DNA of 64,000 bases from Micromussa lordhowensis (lineage: Eukaryota > Cnidaria > Anthozoa > Scleractinia > Lobophylliidae): contig OZ026603.1 in the NCBI GenBank assembly GCA_964020085.1, positions 5,624,993-5,688,992 on the forward strand. Reading direction: 5' to 3'. Below the pieces are notes generated by a model. It did not search any database. It was not told where the DNA came from and worked only from the letters and a program-made list of their open reading frames with translations. Below are positions 63,349 through 64,000 of the stretch, in pieces. The position numbers and the translations under genes are program-made. Numbering within the stretch: the stretch's first letter is position 1; each line of letters begins with the position of its first letter.

Positions 63349-63762
63349 CTAGGTTGGCAGTTTAAGGAAATTTTAGTTAGAACATGATGGCATTGGCGCC
63401 AGGGTGTTTTTTCTGGCCTTCTTTTTGCAGTAGTTTCCCCTGGTCCCAACTTTGCAGAATTTCAGAAAACGCGCGCTAGGGGTCCCCTTGGCAAATTTCA
63501 CATAGCTCGGCTTCACGGGCACTTTAAGAGGCGCGGTTTGGAGCAAAATGTTTTGCTAGGTTGGCACTTCAAGGAAATTGTAGTTAGAACATGATGGCAT
63601 TGGTGCCAGGGTGTTTTTTCTGGCCTTCTTTTTGCAGTAGTTTCCCCTGGTCCCAACTTTGCAGAATTTCAGAAAACGCGCGCTAGGGGTCCCCTTGGCA
63701 AATTTGACATAGCTCGGCTTCACGGGCACTTTAAGAGGCGCGGTTTGCAGCAAAATGTTCTG
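63349..63762 (+). repeat. Two extra monomers in the third 16-mer copy
   Basis: Up to 63142 copy 3 follows copy 2 at a 3,312-bp offset. From 63763 the match is to 60037, an offset of 3,726 bp (18 monomers). The intervening monomers at 63349 (GTGCTAGG, GGCAGTTTAAGG, TTTCACATAG, GTTTGGAGC) and 63556 (TTGTAG, TTGGTGCC, CGCTAGGGG) have no counterpart at that position in copies 1 and 2. They are a two-monomer insertion or the product of out-of-register exchange. Confidence 0.8.
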
Positions 63763-64000
63763 CTAGGTTGGCACTTTAAGGAAATTTTAGTTAGAACATG
63801 ATGGCATTGGCGCCAGGGTGTTTTTTCTGGCCTTCTTTTTGCAGTAGTTTCCCCTGGTCCCAACTTTGCAGAATTTCAGAAAACGCGCGCTGGGGGTCTC
63901 CTTGGCAAATTTGACATAGCTCGGCTTCACGGGCACTTTAAGAGGCGCGGTTTGCAGCAAAATGTTCTGCTAGGTTGGCAGTTTAAGGAAATTTTAGTTA

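Larger units (their letters stand above)
1..64000 (+). repeat. 207-bp tandem satellite array, about 309 monomers
   Basis: The same 207-bp unit repeats head to tail from the first to the last base. Phase was tracked by the CTAGGT junction (for example at 1, 208, 415, 829, 27321 and 63970). This gives 309 full units plus 31 bases, with a net gain of about 6 bp, so indels are rare and small. All units have the same orientation. No unrelated sequence longer than a few bases interrupts the array. A hand count of the consensus gives 103 G or C in 207 bp and 8 CpG. Recognisable landmarks in order are CTAGGTTGGCACTT, a variable slice, GGCATTGGCGCCAGGG, a T/C-rich tract ending in GCAG, AAAACGCGCGCTGGGGG, CATAGCTCGGCTTCACGGGC and GAGGCGCGGTTTGCAG. 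Both edges of the array lie outside the window. The satellite family is not one I recognise. Centromeric or heterochromatic location is inferred from structure only. Confidence 0.98.
53827..64000 (+). repeat. 16-monomer HOR (3,312 bp), three copies
   Basis: Copies begin at 53827, 57139 and 60451, exactly 16 x 207 bp apart, with no net indel. Markers for the 16 units of copy 2: TAGTTCGG (57139), GGTCTCC (57346), GGCAGTTTAAGG with AGAAGATG (57553), CGTACTTAG with GATGCC (57760), TTTTCTCTGG with GGGTTCCC and AGCTGGG (57967), GGCGCTAGG (58174), GATGACATT with GTGCTTTTTC (58381), then a near repeat of the same order from 58588, ending with CGCTAGGGG, GGTCTCC and GGCAGTTTAAGG units. Copies 1 and 2 are nearly identical. 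Copy 3 carries chimeric units and two extra monomers near its end. Confidence 0.93.

Noticed and set aside
1..64000. CRISPR array
   Set aside because: Repeats are 207 bp, directly adjacent and without unique spacers; there are no cas-like genes.
1..64000. rDNA spacer, tRNA cluster or transposon-derived array with coding remnants
   Set aside because: I found no rRNA, tRNA cloverleaf, terminal repeats, target-site duplications or protein motifs of transposases or reverse transcriptases in either strand.

Overview
The whole 64 kb window is one uninterrupted head-to-tail satellite DNA array. The repeating unit is 207 bp, about 50% G+C by hand count of the consensus. The first base of the window coincides with the monomer phase I use (the CTAGGT junction). 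Counting phase across the window gives 309 complete monomers plus 31 bases, all in the same orientation, with a net length change of only about +6 bp. I found no gene, RNA gene, transposon, CRISPR array or single-copy sequence. The many short open frames are the same stretch of satellite read again and again. Most begin with TTG rather than ATG.

The organism is almost certainly a eukaryote with large, long-read-assembled (peri)centromeric or other heterochromatic satellite blocks. Monomer length, higher-order repeats (HORs) and lack of interruption fit a young centromere-type or heterochromatin satellite. I do not recognise the family and cannot name the species. A centromeric role is inference.

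The array is a mosaic of local HOR domains, each with its own period and diagnostic variants. Layout: 1-4,230, 7-mer (1,449 bp), about 2.9 copies; 4,231-10,556, scrambled relatives of that 7-mer, including a 4-mer pair at 7,038-8,693; 10,557-14,487, heterogeneous monomers; 14,488-17,178, 4-mer (828 bp); 17,179-20,000, heterogeneous; 20,000-26,700, alternating 8-mer and 9-mer spacings (1,656 and 1,864 bp); 26,700-29,182, near-consensus monomers; 29,183-30,636, 4-mer (831 bp); 30,844-32,913, two tandem copies of a 5-mer (1,035 bp); 33,121-33,947, a duplicated dimer; 35,190-39,964, a 10-monomer block repeated at a 13-monomer offset (2,694 bp); 39,741-42,640, 7-mer pair (1,450 bp); 43,670-49,270, interleaved segmental duplications at 18- and 12-monomer offsets; 49,270-53,826, dimer, trimer and 4-mer duplications; 53,827-64,000, three copies of a 16-mer (3,312 bp) that is itself built from a 6-mer, the last copy carrying two extra monomers.

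The points most worth a second look are the nested 6-mer to 16-mer to 18-mer architecture at the right end, the chimeric monomers in its third copy, the concentration of variation in a roughly 25-bp slice of an otherwise nearly fixed monomer, a splice-acceptor-like tract in every monomer, and internal sub-repeats within the 207-bp unit.
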